Source: Vreelandella olivaria
GTDB taxonomy: Bacteria; Pseudomonadota; Gammaproteobacteria; Pseudomonadales; Halomonadaceae
Assembly: GCA_004295565.1 (NCBI GenBank)
Contig: AP019416.1
Coordinates: 620,001 to 684,000, forward strand
DNA: 64,000 bases
Direction of reading: 5' to 3'
This document shows, piece after piece, positions 41,898 through 54,500 of this stretch. Numbering within the stretch: the first letter of the stretch is position 1; the number at the start of each line of letters is the position of its first letter. The notes under the pieces are model-generated. The model saw only the letters and a list, made by a program, of their open reading frames with translations. It was not told the DNA's origin and did no database searches. The position numbers and the translations under genes are program-made.

Positions 41898-43034
41898 ATG
41901 GACGCCCAGGCGTGGCTGGTGGTTAATGCATTGCCGGGTATGGGGGCGCTGCGAATTGCGCAATTATTAGCTCGTCAGCCGCAGTGGCCTGAAGGCTGGC
42001 TGGCCGCGCTGCCCAGCCGTGCAGCCAGCGAGTTGCGCCTGTGGCTTGAACATCCCGCCCGCAGCCCGTTGCAAAAGGTGGTTGATGAGACCCTGGCGTG
42101 GCAGCAGAGCGGGCCAAGTCGCCATGTGCTGCATCGCGACCACCCCGCCTGGCCTGAGCTGTTAAATGAGTTGCCCGACCCACCCGTGGTGCTCTGGGCC
42201 CAGGGGGATCTTGGCGCCCTGGAGGGCCCCAAACTTGCCATGGTCGGCACGCGCCGTCCTACCGGCGAAGGCACCCACAATGCGCAAACCTTTGCCCGCG
42301 ATCTAGCCCGCCGCGGTTGGTGCGTGGTCAGCGGCATGGCGTTAGGGGTTGATGGCGTAGCCCAGCGCGCGACCCTGAATGCCGGTGGGCGCACGATTGC
42401 CGTACTCGGTTGCGGTGTGGATGTGATCTATCCTGCCACCCACCGGGATCTTCACGAGCAGCTCAGCCGGCTGCCCGGTGGGCTACTGTTATCAGAGCAC
42501 CCGCCTGGCACCGTGGCCCGCCCGGCGTTTTTTCCGCGCCGTAATCGAATCGTTACCGGCCTCTCGCTCGGCACGTTAGTGGTCGAAGCCACCGAAAAAA
42601 GCGGCTCCCTGGTGAGCGCGCGGCTCACCTTAGAGCAAGATCGGGAGCTGTTTGTGCTGCCCGGCTCGCTGCACAACGTTCAGGCCCGCGGATGCTTGTC
42701 GCTGCTACGTCAGGGCAGTGCCCACCTGGCCTGCAGCGTCGACGACATCATTAGCGATCTTGGCCACTGGGCGGAGGCGTTTATCCCGTCCGATGACGCC
42801 ACTCCGCCAGCCGCACCCGAGCAAACCGAGAAACCACCTGAACAAACGCCGCTGCCCGAGGCCTTACCTGACCCCTTATTAATGTCACTCTCGGCCACGC
42901 CGACGCCGATTGATCTGTTAGTGCACGCCACCGGTGTGGCGGTCAGCGACTGCCAGCAGCGCTTGCTAATGCTGGAGTTAGAGGGGTGGGTAACCCAGCA
43001 GGCGGGAGGCTGGGTGCGGCTGCCAAGGCCATGA
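41898..43034 (+). CDS. dprA: DNA-processing protein DprA
   Basis: Intact 378-residue protein that loads RecA on incoming single-stranded DNA during transformation. Rossmann-like core: LAMVGTRRPTGEGTHNAQTF, VVSGMALGVDGVAQRATLNA, AVLGCGVDVIYPATHRDL and FFPRRNRIVTGLSLGTLVVE. A proline-rich linker (about 300-330) leads to a winged-helix DprA C-terminal domain. AGGAGG precedes ATG 41898. No other competence gene except pilW is in the window. Confidence 0.95.
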   Translation: MDAQAWLVVNALPGMGALRIAQLLARQPQWPEGWLAALPSRAASELRLWLEHPARSPLQKVVDETLAWQQSGPSRHVLHRDHPAWPELLNELPDPPVVLWAQGDLGALEGPKLAMVGTRRPTGEGTHNAQTFARDLARRGWCVVSGMALGVDGVAQRATLNAGGRTIAVLGCGVDVIYPATHRDLHEQLSRLPGGLLLSEHPPGTVARPAFFPRRNRIVTGLSLGTLVVEATEKSGSLVSARLTLEQDRELFVLPGSLHNVQARGCLSLLRQGSAHLACSVDDIISDLGHWAEAFIPSDDATPPAAPEQTEKPPEQTPLPEALPDPLLMSLSATPTPIDLLVHATGVAVSDCQQRLLMLELEGWVTQQAGGWVRLPRP

Positions 43035-43075
43035 TAGGATAAAGCCATTAAAGGCATGTTAGCCGTGAGGAGAGC

Positions 43076-43631
43076 ATGAGTTTGGCGACCGATCTAGCCC
43101 CAGCGATTAGCGCTTTACGTGCCGGTGGGGTGATTGCCTGCCCCACTGAAGCGGTTTGGGGGCTTAGCTGCGACCCCGAAAACGACGCAGCCTTAGCCCA
43201 TCTAATGCGCATGAAAGAGCGCGATCCAGCCAAGGGCGTCATCCTCGTTGCTGCCAATATTGGCCAGTTCCAACCCTGGTTGAGCCAGCTCCCATTAGCG
43301 ATGCATGCTCCTCTTGCGGCAAGCTGGCCGGGGCCCAATACCTGGCTAGTGCCCGATTATGGACGCAGCCATGGGCTGGTGCGCGGTGCCCACGACCGCG
43401 TAGCTGCGGGTGACCGACCACCCGGTAATGAAAGCCCTTTGCGAGGCCTTTGGTGGCCCGCTGGTGTCCACCTCGGCTAACCGATCGGGGGAGCCGCCAG
43501 CGATGAGCGCCGCTGAGATCACAGAGATATTTGGGGACGAAGTGGCCCGTGTGGTGCAAGGCGAGCTAGGCGGCAATGCCAAACCCAGCACTATTAGAGA
43601 TTTAGCCACCGGTAAAATCATGCGCCCCTAG
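43076..43631 (+). CDS. tsaC: Threonylcarbamoyl-AMP synthase TsaC (frameshifted)
   Basis: About 185 residues. Makes threonylcarbamoyl-AMP from threonine, bicarbonate and ATP for t6A37 of tRNA. GGVIACPTEAVWGLSCDPEN, MKERDPAKGVILVAANIGQF, ASWPGPNTWLVPD and, in the next frame, ALCEAFGGPLVSTSANRSGE. The frame changes near 43402-43410 by one extra or two missing bases; the expected residues there are HDRVAVRVTDHP. Follows dprA by 41 bases, as in E. coli. Confidence 0.92.
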
Positions 43632-43711
43632 CCGCTGCTCAACTCACTATTCACCGATGACTACTCACGATTCACCCATTACGACTCACCAATGACCACC
43701 CAGGAGTTCAC

Positions 43712-45482
<1,771 letters not shown>

Positions 45483-45659
45483 TTCTTTAAGTTGATAAGG
45501 GTAAATGAACAAGAAATTTTGCTTAATAACCACTATGCACTTAAATAATGAGCCTCTGTAGCTGTACTGACCATTATGGTATGTATTTTTTTAAAAAACC
45601 TCAAGGTGTGCTAATAGTTCGTGTCTCACTTAAAAATAAGTAATAAAAAAGGAGCTGCT

Positions 45660-47564
45660 ATGAAAACTCTACCTAAAATAACATTAGTATCGATGGCAAT
45701 AGCTGGAGCCATGGTTTTACCTCCTGGCAGCGAAGCCAGAGTGACCGGTTTTGAGATCAGCGACACTGTAGATGCGTACGATGGTGAACGCTTTGGAGAC
45801 GCTGGGGCTTACGAGAGAGTCGAAGCGGTGGCCAGCTTTGCTATTGACCCTACGAGTTCTAGAGCCAGTAACATTGCCGATTTAGAGAAAGCGCCGGTTA
45901 ATGATCAAGGTGAAGTGGTCTTTAGTACCGAAGTGGTTATTCTACGGCCTACTGAGCAAGCCTCAGGAGTGCTTTTCTACGAAGTCCCTAACCGTGGCCG
46001 CAACTTGAGTTTTCCGTTACTTAATCTAACGAGTATCTCGGGAGACTTTGCAGTAGAGGAACCCGGCGATGGTTTTTTAATGCGCCAAGGTCACACCATG
46101 GTATGGAGTGGTTGGCAGACCGGTTTGAGCGATAGTTTGCTCGAGATTGATTTGCCGGTTATTGAGGGGGTAACGGGGGAATCTCGTGAGGAGTTCGTTT
46201 TCGATAACCATGAGTCGGTAAGCGTTGCTTCCCTTACATACCCTGCTGCAGACCTAAACCCCGAACATGCCACTCTAACCGTTAGGCCTACGCCGGATGC
46301 ACCTCGTCAAAGGGTGGAGGGTTTGTCGTTTCGTTATTTGGATGAACATCGTATAGAGATTCAGCGGCCCACTAGTATGGATGGTGGCGCTATATACGAG
46401 TTTATTTATACCGCTAAGGATGCAGTGCCCGCCGGGTTAGGAATGCTCGCGACGAGCGACCTGGTCGCCTTTCTTAGAGGTGCGCAAGGACATGATGTTG
46501 AAACACCGCTGAACAATATTGAGCATACCGTGGCAATGGGGATTTCTCAGTCAGGGCGCTTCCTGCGCGATTTAATATATCAAGGATACAATGCTGATAG
46601 TCAGGGCAACCGAGTATTTGATGGCGCCATGGCGCATATTGCCGGATCACGAAAGACGTTTACCAACTACCCTTTTGCTCAGCCTGGTCGCTTCTCCCGG
46701 CAGCATGAAGATCACGATGCGGTAGGTGATCAGTTCCCCTTCAGTTATGTAGAAACGTTGGATCCGCTGACGGATAACCGAGACAGTATTTTGGCCGCCT
46801 GCCGTGCAAACGATACGTGTCCGAAGCTTATGCACACCGACACCTCGTCAGAATTTTGGCAGGCTCGTGCGTCATTGGTTTCTACATCCCCCACAGGGGA
46901 TCCCCTCACTATGCCTGATGATGTGCGGTTATACTTTTTCGCTGGGGCGCCACATTTTAATGCGTGGGGAGGAGCTGCTTCTGATAGTGAGGTGTGTCAA
47001 TATCCCAGTAATCCCATTAGTGTGGCGCCTAGCATGCGCGCACTTGTGAGCGCGATGGCGTCTTGGGTCGTCGATGATATAGCGCCGCCAGCAAGCCGTT
47101 ATCCCGGCCTGAATGGTGACGGGCTGGTTGCGAATGGGGAGTTGAATTTGCCGCCCTTACAAGGAGAAGTGCCTAAGCCGCCGATCAACGAGCTGTATGC
47201 CAGAAACCATACTGTGGTGCCACCCGAAGAGGGTGAACAATATTCGGTGAAGGTGCCAGAAGTGGATGAAGATGGCATTGCCTTGGGAGGCATTCGCCAA
47301 CCCTATGTGGCTGCGCCACTAGGTACTTATTTAGGCTGGAATTTGCGCGATCAAGGGTATGCAGAAGGCCAGTTGTGTAACTTGTCCGGTAGTTTTATCC
47401 CTTTTGAGAGTAGTAATGATGGTAGGCAGTCAGTAGCAAACCGATACCCAAACCCAGAGTCATACCAAGCGTCCTTGGATGAAGCTATAGATGAGCTGGT
47501 AGAGACTGGCTTTATGCTTGAGCAAGATCGCCAATGGGTAATGGAGGGTGCTCCAGAACTATAA
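45660..47564 (+). CDS. Exported alpha/beta hydrolase domain protein
   Basis: Intact 634-residue protein with signal peptide PKITLVSMAIAGAMVLPPGS. It matches the large alpha/beta-hydrolase domain family of secreted proteins by RVTGFEISDTVDAYDGERFG at the N-terminus, VPNRGRNLSFPLLN, and AMGISQSGRFLRDLIYQGYN with the GxSxSG nucleophile. The substrate is unknown; family members include esterase-like enzymes. AAGGAG precedes ATG 45660; an in-frame ATG lies at 45621 but lacks such a site. Upstream DNA and codons are AT-richer than in neighbours. Stands alone. Confidence 0.85.
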   Translation: MKTLPKITLVSMAIAGAMVLPPGSEARVTGFEISDTVDAYDGERFGDAGAYERVEAVASFAIDPTSSRASNIADLEKAPVNDQGEVVFSTEVVILRPTEQASGVLFYEVPNRGRNLSFPLLNLTSISGDFAVEEPGDGFLMRQGHTMVWSGWQTGLSDSLLEIDLPVIEGVTGESREEFVFDNHESVSVASLTYPAADLNPEHATLTVRPTPDAPRQRVEGLSFRYLDEHRIEIQRPTSMDGGAIYEFIYTAKDAVPAGLGMLATSDLVAFLRGAQGHDVETPLNNIEHTVAMGISQSGRFLRDLIYQGYNADSQGNRVFDGAMAHIAGSRKTFTNYPFAQPGRFSRQHEDHDAVGDQFPFSYVETLDPLTDNRDSILAACRANDTCPKLMHTDTSSEFWQARASLVSTSPTGDPLTMPDDVRLYFFAGAPHFNAWGGAASDSEVCQYPSNPISVAPSMRALVSAMASWVVDDIAPPASRYPGLNGDGLVANGELNLPPLQGEVPKPPINELYARNHTVVPPEEGEQYSVKVPEVDEDGIALGGIRQPYVAAPLGTYLGWNLRDQGYAEGQLCNLSGSFIPFESSNDGRQSVANRYPNPESYQASLDEAIDELVETGFMLEQDRQWVMEGAPEL

Positions 47565-47640
47565 AGCACATGCTGAAATAGTCGTAAATGCGGCCTCTTT
47601 GTTCTCGCGAGCATGTACTCTCATCGAGCAACAACACTCT

Positions 47641-47671
47641 AAAAAGCGGGGGCGGATACAGTATCCGCCCC
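47641..47671 (-). terminator. Terminator of the M48/small membrane protein unit
   Basis: Perfect 11-bp stem GGGGCGGATAC (47649-47659) / GTATCCGCCCC (47661-47671). Read on the - strand it is followed closely by CGCTTTTT, so it ends the leftward transcript; it may also stop the hydrolase transcript. Confidence 0.8.
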
Positions 47672-47705
47672 GTTGTCGTTGTTTAGTGGCACTGCTAAAT
47701 ACGCC

Positions 47706-47966
47706 TCACTTAGCGCGTTTAACGTACAACCCCACCGTGCACATCGCTAGCCCCACTACTGAAAGCAGCATGCCGCCATTGACTAACAGCGGCGAGCGCT
47801 GAAGCCAGGAGACAAACGGCTGTGGCGTGTCGCGACAGGCACTCTCAAGATAGTCCCAATGGCCGCCATCAAGCTGGCACGCACGGACGTCGTTAAGTTC
47901 CCAAAAGTAGACGCCCATCAGCACAAACAGCGGCAGCACCAGCAGCAGTAAACCCAGCTTAATCAT
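47706..47966 (-). CDS. Small membrane protein of unknown function
   Basis: 86 residues, not recognised. A hydrophobic N-terminal helix (LGLLLLVLPLFVLMGVYFW) and a second near the C-terminus (GGMLLSVVGLAMCTVGLYV) flank a region with two cysteines (DVRACQLDGG and ESACRDTP) that could form a disulphide in the periplasm. It begins 17 bases after the M48 protease gene and shares its terminator, so they are probably co-transcribed. Confidence 0.7.
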   Translation of the reverse strand: MIKLGLLLLVLPLFVLMGVYFWELNDVRACQLDGGHWDYLESACRDTPQPFVSWLQRSPLLVNGGMLLSVVGLAMCTVGLYVKRAK

Positions 47967-47983
47967 TTAAACCTCAAGCGCCG

Positions 47984-48787
47984 TTAAGGACGTGGGCAGT
48001 TGGGGGTGCGACCACTGCTGCGCGCCTGCTCATAGCGGGCCAGGGCACGATCCATATTGGCTTGCAGGCCTTCAATGCGCTGGCCCTGTCCTGGGTGGGT
48101 CGACATCCAGGGAGGCGGTGACGCGCCGCCTGAAACCGCCTGCATATTTTCCCACAGGGTAACGCTTTCACGTGGATCGAAACCTGCCTGCGCCATTAGA
48201 TCCAGGCCGATGACATCAGCCTCACTCTCATGGGCCCGTGAGAATGGCAGCACAATACCGTACTGCGCGCCCATGCCCAGTACGCCCATAAGCTGCTGGC
48301 CACCGGCGGACTGCATGCCCGAGGTGCTGGAAATAACCGACAGGCCTAACGAGGTGGCGCTTTCGGTAGAGGCGCGTTCATTGGCATGATTGGCCAGCAC
48401 GTGACCAATTTCGTGACCAATTACGGAAGCCAACTGGTCTTGGCTAGTGGCAATATCCAGCATGCCGGTGTTCACGCCCATATAGCCGCCGGGAAGAGCA
48501 AAGGCGTTGGGTTGTTCGGATTTAAATACACGGATTTGCCAGTCTAGCTGTTGCTGCTGGGCGGGGAGCTCCGCCACGATGGCGTCGGCAATACACTGTA
48601 CATAGCGATGACTGGCCTGATCGGCCGTGGGCAGTTCCTGCTGATATTGCGTGAACGCCTGACGGCCCATCTCATTTAATTCACTATCCGAGAGCAACAA
48701 CAGCTGTGAGCGCCCGGTAGGCGAGGTAGTACAAGCGGCGATAGACGCACATAGTGCGGTAATAGCAAGGGGGCGAAGCCAGCGCAT
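47984..48787 (-). CDS. M48-family periplasmic metalloprotease lipoprotein
   Basis: Intact 267 residues. Lipobox at ALCASIAAC gives a lipoprotein signal; the zinc site is VIGHEIGHVLANHANERAST (HExxH) with the third ligand in RAHESEADVIGLDLMAQAGF. It resembles E. coli LoiP and related outer-membrane quality-control proteases, smaller than BepA and without TPRs. Followed by a small membrane protein. Confidence 0.9.
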   Translation of the reverse strand: MRWLRPLAITALCASIAACTTSPTGRSQLLLLSDSELNEMGRQAFTQYQQELPTADQASHRYVQCIADAIVAELPAQQQQLDWQIRVFKSEQPNAFALPGGYMGVNTGMLDIATSQDQLASVIGHEIGHVLANHANERASTESATSLGLSVISSTSGMQSAGGQQLMGVLGMGAQYGIVLPFSRAHESEADVIGLDLMAQAGFDPRESVTLWENMQAVSGGASPPPWMSTHPGQGQRIEGLQANMDRALARYEQARSSGRTPNCPRP

Positions 48788-48963
48788 GAGACGGTTTCCT
48801 TATAGATGAATAGGTTTCTTGGACACAAGATAACCGCTGAGAGCAGTAAATCAATCCCCCATCATAACCCACCTAGAGGGTGAGTATGGATGCTGAATTG
48901 ACTCCCTCTCTGAACCAAGGCTAGGCCGCAAACGATTGGCTGCAAGCTCCTAGACATAAACCC
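48788..48963. other. Intergenic region
   Basis: 176 bases between the protease start and the lipoprotein end. Presumably the protease promoter; nothing else seen. Confidence 0.4.
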
Positions 48964-49576
48964 TCAGCGCTGAGGTACTAACTGCCCGTCGGCACCTACG
49001 TTTAGGCGAATGGTGGGCGTTAGCAAACCAGCAGGAAGCCGCATGCCTAAACCGCGCAGATCTCCAGGTGTGATGGCCAACTGACTACCCGCCGGGAGCT
49101 CGCCTTGGGAGGCCAACTGGCTGGCAAGTTCCAGCATGGGGGCCATGCGCTGAGTGTCGGTGGCAAGCACATCAAAGGCGACCGGTAGGCGCAAATTAGC
49201 ATCGTCGCCAGAGGTCAGCGTGACGTCCTGTTCATAGTTACCTTCCACAGGATCAACGCCAGGCATGTCGAGCATCCAGCGAAAGCCCGACATCTCCACC
49301 GGGGGCATGCCCGCGGGTAAGCCCAGCCCATAGCAATGGTGGCCTGAACGGGCAGGCTACCCGCGCCAAGGCTGGAAGCAATCAGGCTGGTTAAATCGCT
49401 GGTGTCCAGCCCCGCATTGATACTGTAAGGCCCAATGCGAACATCCTCGACCCCCAGTGAGGTTACCGCTAAACGAAAGGCAAACAGGCCGGTTTGGGGA
49501 GGGCGAGACAGCCCGTGAGTAGGCTGGCAAAGCCAAACAGGGTCAGCCAACGCCAGTAGCGAGCAATATAAAGCAT
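48964..49576 (-). CDS. Putative lipoprotein, LEA-14/WHy-like (two frameshifts)
   Basis: About 204 residues after repair. ATG 49576 gives MLYIARYWRWLTLFGFASLL then TGC, a lipoprotein signal. The rest (LAVTSLGVEDVRIGPYSINA, PPVEMSGFRWMLDMPGVDP, LRLPVAFDVLA) alternates strands in the manner of LEA-14/WHy beta-sandwich proteins, but the match is weak. One C is missing in the C4 near 49500 and one G near 49325. Function unknown; LEA-like proteins are linked to desiccation and osmotic stress. Confidence 0.6.
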
Positions 49577-49740
49577 AAGACTCCCCTTAAGTAGGGCGTA
49601 AGTAGTGGGGTAACGATGCCGAGTGTAAGGTATTGATGCGAACTTACTAGGTTCGGCTAATAAGCGCGGCTATTTGAGGGCCGAAGTCATTTTCTGTCAA
49701 GAGAATTTGCGCAGTCAGCCGCTGATGTAAGGCTAGAACC

Positions 49741-49770
49741 AAAACGCCCGCTTGACGATACAAGCGGGCG
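49741..49770 (-). terminator. Terminator of the der transcript
   Basis: CGCCCGCTTG (49745-49754) and CAAGCGGGCG (49761-49770) pair perfectly around a 6-base loop; on the - strand TTTT follows. It lies 26 bases after the repaired der stop. Confidence 0.85.
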
Positions 49771-49795
49771 AGTTCAAATAGCAGCAACTAAAGCG

Positions 49796-51198
49796 TTAGC
49801 GACGGCTTTTGCGCGCCTCTTTGGTGCGGTTAAGCTCGCGCTTTTGGCTTTCTCTTTGTCGCTGGCGCCTGCCATGTCATCGAACGGGTTGCTGCCCGAG
49901 CGGAACTCGAAGCGAATTGGCGTGCCGCGCACCTTGAGCACCTTGCGGAAGGTGTTGGTCAGGTAGCGGCGGTAGGCTTCGGGTAGCGACTCGGTTTGAT
50001 TGCCGTGGACGACGATAATCGGCGGGTTGCTGCCGCCTTGGTGGGCCATGCGCAGTTTAATGCGACGACCGTGCACCATCGGCGGCGGGTTTTGGCTGAC
50101 CGCGTCCTGGAGCAGGGTGGTGAGGCGGTTGGTCGACCAGTGGGCGTTAGCGGCGTCAAAGGCGCGATCGATCGAAGGGTAGAGATCACCCACCGCCGTG
50201 CCGTGCAGGGCAGAGATAAAGTGCAGCTCGGCGTAATCCGCAAAGCCCAGGCGGCGTTTCACCTCGGTGCGCATTTTATCCTTGGCTTCGGTTTCCAGGC
50301 CGTCCCACTTATTCACCGCCAGTACCAGCGCACGACCGGTGGTCAATACGTAGTCGAGCAGGTGCAAATCCTGCTCCACCAGGCCGCTGGAGCCATCCAG
50401 TACCATGATCACCACATGGGACTCTTTGATCGCATCCAGGGTCTTGATAATGGAGAATTTCTCGGCGATTTCGCGCACGTTCTTGCGCCGCCGAATACCC
50501 GCGGTATCGATCAGCACATAGGGCTTGCCGCGGCGCTCGAAGGGAATCTCGATGGCATCGCGGGTAGTGCCTGCCTCATCAAACACGACGACCCGATCTT
50601 CGCCCAGCAGGCGATTGACCAGGGTCGATTTGCCCACGTTGGGGCGACCAATGACGCCGATGCGAATGCCTTTGCTGCCGGTGTCCGCGGGAATGCTGGC
50701 ATCGCGCTCGGGAAACGGTTCGAGCACTACATCAATCAGGGTGGAAACGTTGCGCCCGTGGGCGGCCGCAATCGGCCAGGGGTCGCCTAGGCCGAGCGAC
50801 CAGAAGTCGCCCATGGCCGAATGCTCTTCCAGCCCGTCGGTTTTATTCACCACCAGCCAGGTTTTTTTCTGATTAACCCTCAGGTGGTTGGCAATCGCCT
50901 GGTCAGCGGCGATCAGGCCGGCGCGGGCGTCGACCATAAACAGCACAATATCGGCTTCATCAATGGCAGCGAGGGACTGCTCGGCCATGGCGGCGTCGAT
51001 ACCCTCTTCGTCACCGCTGATACCGCCAGTGTCGATAACCGTATAGACCTTATCGCCCAGCATGCCATTGCCGTACTTACGGTCGCGGGTGAGGCCAGGA
51101 AAGTCGGCCACCAGTGCATCACGCGAGCGCGTTAGGCGGTTAAACAGCGTCGATTTACCCACATTGGGGCGACCGACTAAAGCAATGACGGGTGTCAT
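49796..51198 (-). CDS. der: Ribosome-associated GTPase Der (frameshift near 3' end)
   Basis: 467 residues after repair. Essential double GTPase for 50S assembly, with two G domains ([17 protein letters not shown] and [17 protein letters not shown]) and a KH-like C-terminal domain ([20 protein letters not shown]). One A is missing in AAAA near 49845; corrected tail is [17 protein letters not shown] with stop at 49796. As printed the frame would run to 49774. Overlaps bamB by 4 bases. Confidence 0.95.
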
Positions 51199-52364
51199 GG
51201 AGTTACTTCCAGGGTTTCCAGGCGACCATTGTTGGCCTGGACATGAATGGTGCTGCCTTCAGTGACCGGACGAACGCTAATGCCCGAGCTGTGCACCCGA
51301 GTGCGGCCGACGATGTTGCCTTCACGTGCATCGATCAGGTGGAGATAGCCTTCAAAATCACCAAAGACCAAGCGGCCAGCGGCGAAGGCCGGGGCGGTCA
51401 ACCAGCGATCTTCTAAATCGTCGTTGCGCCAAATTTCGCGGCCGCTGTTTGCGTCGAGGGCGACGACTTGACTGTCATCGGTGACTACAAACAGGAAGTC
51501 GCCGACCAAAATCGGGGTATGGCGACTGGAGAGATCCGCTTCCCAAAGCACGTCGCCTTGGGTCGCTTCCAGCGCCACCACACGGCCGTTATAGCTGGTC
51601 ACAAACAGGCGGCCATCGGGGCTGATGATCGGCTGGCCGGAAAGATCCACCAGGCGCTCCACTTCGCTACGCCCGCGCGGGGTGGCAATCTGCATTTCCC
51701 ACAGCGGCTGGCCGCTGCGGTTATCCAGCGTGGCCAGGCGGCCATTGGCCAGGCCAACGAAGCTGACTGGATCAATGACCATCGGCGTACCGGTGCCGCG
51801 CAGGGTGAGTGACGGCTGCGAACTGGTGTATACCCAGCGCTCTGAACCCGTGGCGCGATCCAAAGCGGTCACTTGACCATCGACACTTTGTACGACCAGC
51901 AGTTGCTGGTTGGCCTGGGGCGCGGCCAGTACTTCGCTGGAGACCCGTGAGCGCCACTCTTCGCTGCCGTCACGTTGATCCAACGCAATCACTTCGCCGT
52001 TACCACTGGCCAGGTAAACCTGACCGGCAATCGCCGTTAACGCGCTGGAAATAGGTGTATCCAGGTCGATTTTCCACTCGACGTCGCCGCTATCGGCGTT
52101 CATCGCCATCACCACACCTTCGGCATCTGCCGCAAACACGGTGTCGCCTTCACGGGAAGGGGCGATGGGGTAACGGGCATGGCCCAGGCCATCGCCCACA
52201 TTGCGCCGCCACTGCGTCTCTAACGAGGAAGTTTCGTCGAAACTGCGCAACTCTTTAGGCGTATAAGCAGGCTCGCCTTTGCTCGCGCAACCGACCAGCA
52301 GGGCCAGCGACAGCGCGCCTAAGCTTGCGCGTACTAGCTGTTTCGTTGGGTTACCAAACGTCAT
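51195..52364 (-). CDS. bamB: Outer membrane assembly lipoprotein BamB
   Basis: Intact 389 residues. Lipoprotein signal [12 protein letters not shown], followed by an eight-bladed beta-propeller with PQQ-like repeats ([44 protein letters not shown]). Part of the BAM complex. Overlaps der and yfgM by 4 bases each, so the three are coupled. Confidence 0.95.
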   Translation of the reverse strand: MTFGNPTKQLVRASLGALSLALLVGCASKGEPAYTPKELRSFDETSSLETQWRRNVGDGLGHARYPIAPSREGDTVFAADAEGVVMAMNADSGDVEWKIDLDTPISSALTAIAGQVYLASGNGEVIALDQRDGSEEWRSRVSSEVLAAPQANQQLLVVQSVDGQVTALDRATGSERWVYTSSQPSLTLRGTGTPMVIDPVSFVGLANGRLATLDNRSGQPLWEMQIATPRGRSEVERLVDLSGQPIISPDGRLFVTSYNGRVVALEATQGDVLWEADLSSRHTPILVGDFLFVVTDDSQVVALDANSGREIWRNDDLEDRWLTAPAFAAGRLVFGDFEGYLHLIDAREGNIVGRTRVHSSGISVRPVTEGSTIHVQANNGRLETLEVTP

Positions 52365-53017
52365 TGTGTCGCCTCCTCAGCGCCGAGATCATCAAGCTTG
52401 AACTGCACGCCGTAAAGCGGCTGGTCTTGAGTTTGTGCCAGTTGCAGAGCGGTCTCCCATGCCTCGCGGGCCGCCTCGGTATCGCCCTGGGCGAAAAAGG
52501 CATCGCCGCGCACGTTGGCGCGTTGGGCCGCTAGCGCGTCGCTAATCGGCTCGTCTAGCAGCGCCAGTGCCTGGGTCGGGTTGCCGTCAGCGAGCTCGAC
52601 TCGGGCCAGCCGCAGCCATGCAAGGCTCTGCACATAGCGGCGTGAGGAGTTGGCAGCGTTTTCCAGTGCGGTTCGCGCGCCTTCCAAATTGCCTTGTTGA
52701 ACCGCCAAGCGTGCATCAAGCAGCAGGGCGAGTTCGGCGTAGAGCGTCTTGCCATGTTCGTCGGTCAGTTCGCTGACCATTTCCCGGGCGCTTGCCAACT
52801 GCTCTTCGTCAAGCTCGTTGCCAGCGGTCATATTGACCAGCTGTTGGTAGCGCATGGAGGCTGCTTCGGCTTGGCCCTGTTGATAGTTTTGCCAGGCGTT
52901 CCAGCCGAATACCCCCGCCGCCGCCAGGACAGCGCCTGCTATCAACGACATGCCGTTCTCTTTCCACCAGCGCTTGACGGCGTCTAGCTGCTCTTCTTCG
53001 CTTCTCAGCTCCACCAC
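52361..53017 (-). CDS. yfgM: YfgM-family TPR membrane protein
   Basis: Intact 218 residues. Short cytoplasmic start (RSEEEQLDAVKRWWKENG), one transmembrane helix (LIAGAVLAAAGVFGWNAW), then periplasmic TPR-like helices. E. coli YfgM works with PpiD and the Sec translocon. Its place between hisS and bamB is conserved. Confidence 0.92.
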   Translation of the reverse strand: MVELRSEEEQLDAVKRWWKENGMSLIAGAVLAAAGVFGWNAWQNYQQGQAEAASMRYQQLVNMTAGNELDEEQLASAREMVSELTDEHGKTLYAELALLLDARLAVQQGNLEGARTALENAANSSRRYVQSLAWLRLARVELADGNPTQALALLDEPISDALAAQRANVRGDAFFAQGDTEAAREAWETALQLAQTQDQPLYGVQFKLDDLGAEEATQ

Positions 53018-53037
53018 GGGCGGGCTCCTATTTCTAG

Positions 53038-53063
53038 ATGTTCACATGCAAAATGTTCATATG
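53038..53063 (+). repeat. Direct repeat upstream of yfgM
   Basis: ATGTTCACATG (53038-53048) and ATGTTCATATG (53053-53063) are 15 bases apart, between hisS and yfgM. They may be a regulator site or chance. Confidence 0.35.
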
Positions 53064-53123
53064 TGCAAACAGTCGTGTTCGAGCAGGCTAGCCGCCTGCC
53101 AGGCTTATACGCGCGGCCTGGGC

Positions 53124-54424
53124 TTACGCGTCAGTGGTTAGTAGTTCGCGCAGCGTGTGGCCCAATGCTGCTTGGGAGACGCTTTGCTGTTCGCGGTCGT
53201 CGCGCAGAAACTTAACGGTGGCCGACTGCTGGGTGATTTCATCTTCGCCGAGCAGGATAGCTATTGAGGCACTACTCTTATCGGCTTTTTTAATTCGGCT
53301 TTTAAAACTGCCGCCACCACAGTGAAGCTGCAGACGCAGTTCAGGCAGTTCACCACGCAGTTGCTCTGCCAGGGTGATGGCTGACGTGGTGGCGCTATCA
53401 TCCATGGGCAGCAAGTAGACATCGCAGCCGCCCAGGGCGTCCGCAGGAATCAGCTCAAGGGTGTCGAGTAGCAGGATCAGCCGCTCAATGCCCATGGCAA
53501 AGCCCACTGCCGGGGTTGGCTTGCCGCCCAGCTGTTCGACCAGGCCATCGTAACGCCCGCCCGCGCAGACGGTGCCCTGGCTGCCCAGTGCCGTTGTCGT
53601 CCACTCGAAGACGGTGCGGCAGTAGTAGTCGAGCCCGCGCACTAAGCGCGGATTGATCACATAACGTATCCCCGCCGCTTCGAGCATCTTGGTGAGCTGC
53701 TCGAAGTGTTCCCGGGATTCGTCATCCAGATGATCCATCAGCTGTGGCGCGGCGTCGAGCATCTCCGCCATGGCCGGGTTCTTGGAGTCAAGAATGCGCA
53801 GTGGATTACTGGTCAAGCGGCGCTTGGAGTCTTCATCGAGGATGTCATGGTGCTGCTCGAAGTAGGCCACCAGCGTATCCCGATAAGCTGCCCGCGCCTC
53901 AGATGAACCCAGCGAGTTAAGCTCCAGGGTGACATGTTCCATCAGCCCCAGTTCTTGCCAAAGGCGCGCCGAAAGCAGGATCACCTCGGCGTCGATATCC
54001 GGACCATCAAAACCGAAGGTTTCGACGCCAATCTGGTGGAACTGGCGGTAGCGGCCTTTTGCGGGCGCTCATAGCGGAACATCGGCCCCTGGTACCACAA
54101 CCGCTGGGTTTGGTTATACAGCAGGCCGTGCTCCATGGCCGCACGCACGCAGCTGGCGGTGCCTTCGGGGCGCAGGGTCAAACTCTCGCTGTTGCGATCA
54201 TCGAAGGTGTACATCTCTTTTTCGACGATATCGGTGACTTCACCGATCGAGCGTGCAAACAGCGCGGTTTGCTCAACGATAGGCGTGCGAATTTCATTAA
54301 AGCCATAACGCAGCATTAGCTGGCGTACTTTGGCTTCAAAAAATTGCCAGCGTGGGCTATCGCTGGGCAGTAGGTCGTTCATACCACGAATGGCTTGAAT
54401 CTTTTTAACGGCGGACTTGCTCAA
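53124..54424 (-). CDS. hisS: Histidyl-tRNA synthetase HisS (frameshifted)
   Basis: 433 residues after repair. Class II synthetase: [85 protein letters not shown]. One base is missing in AAAAGG near 54058-54062. As an essential gene, it cannot really be broken, which supports sequencing error. Confidence 0.95.
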
Positions 54425-54500
54425 TGAAAACTCCTCAGTACTGCCAAGATAGCTCTGCCATCAGGCGTGGCTCACCCAGGCTGGCAGCCAGCCCCAGCGG

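Noticed and set aside
49996-50790. 264-residue open frame on the + strand
   Set aside because: It is the antisense shadow of der, an unmistakable essential GTPase.
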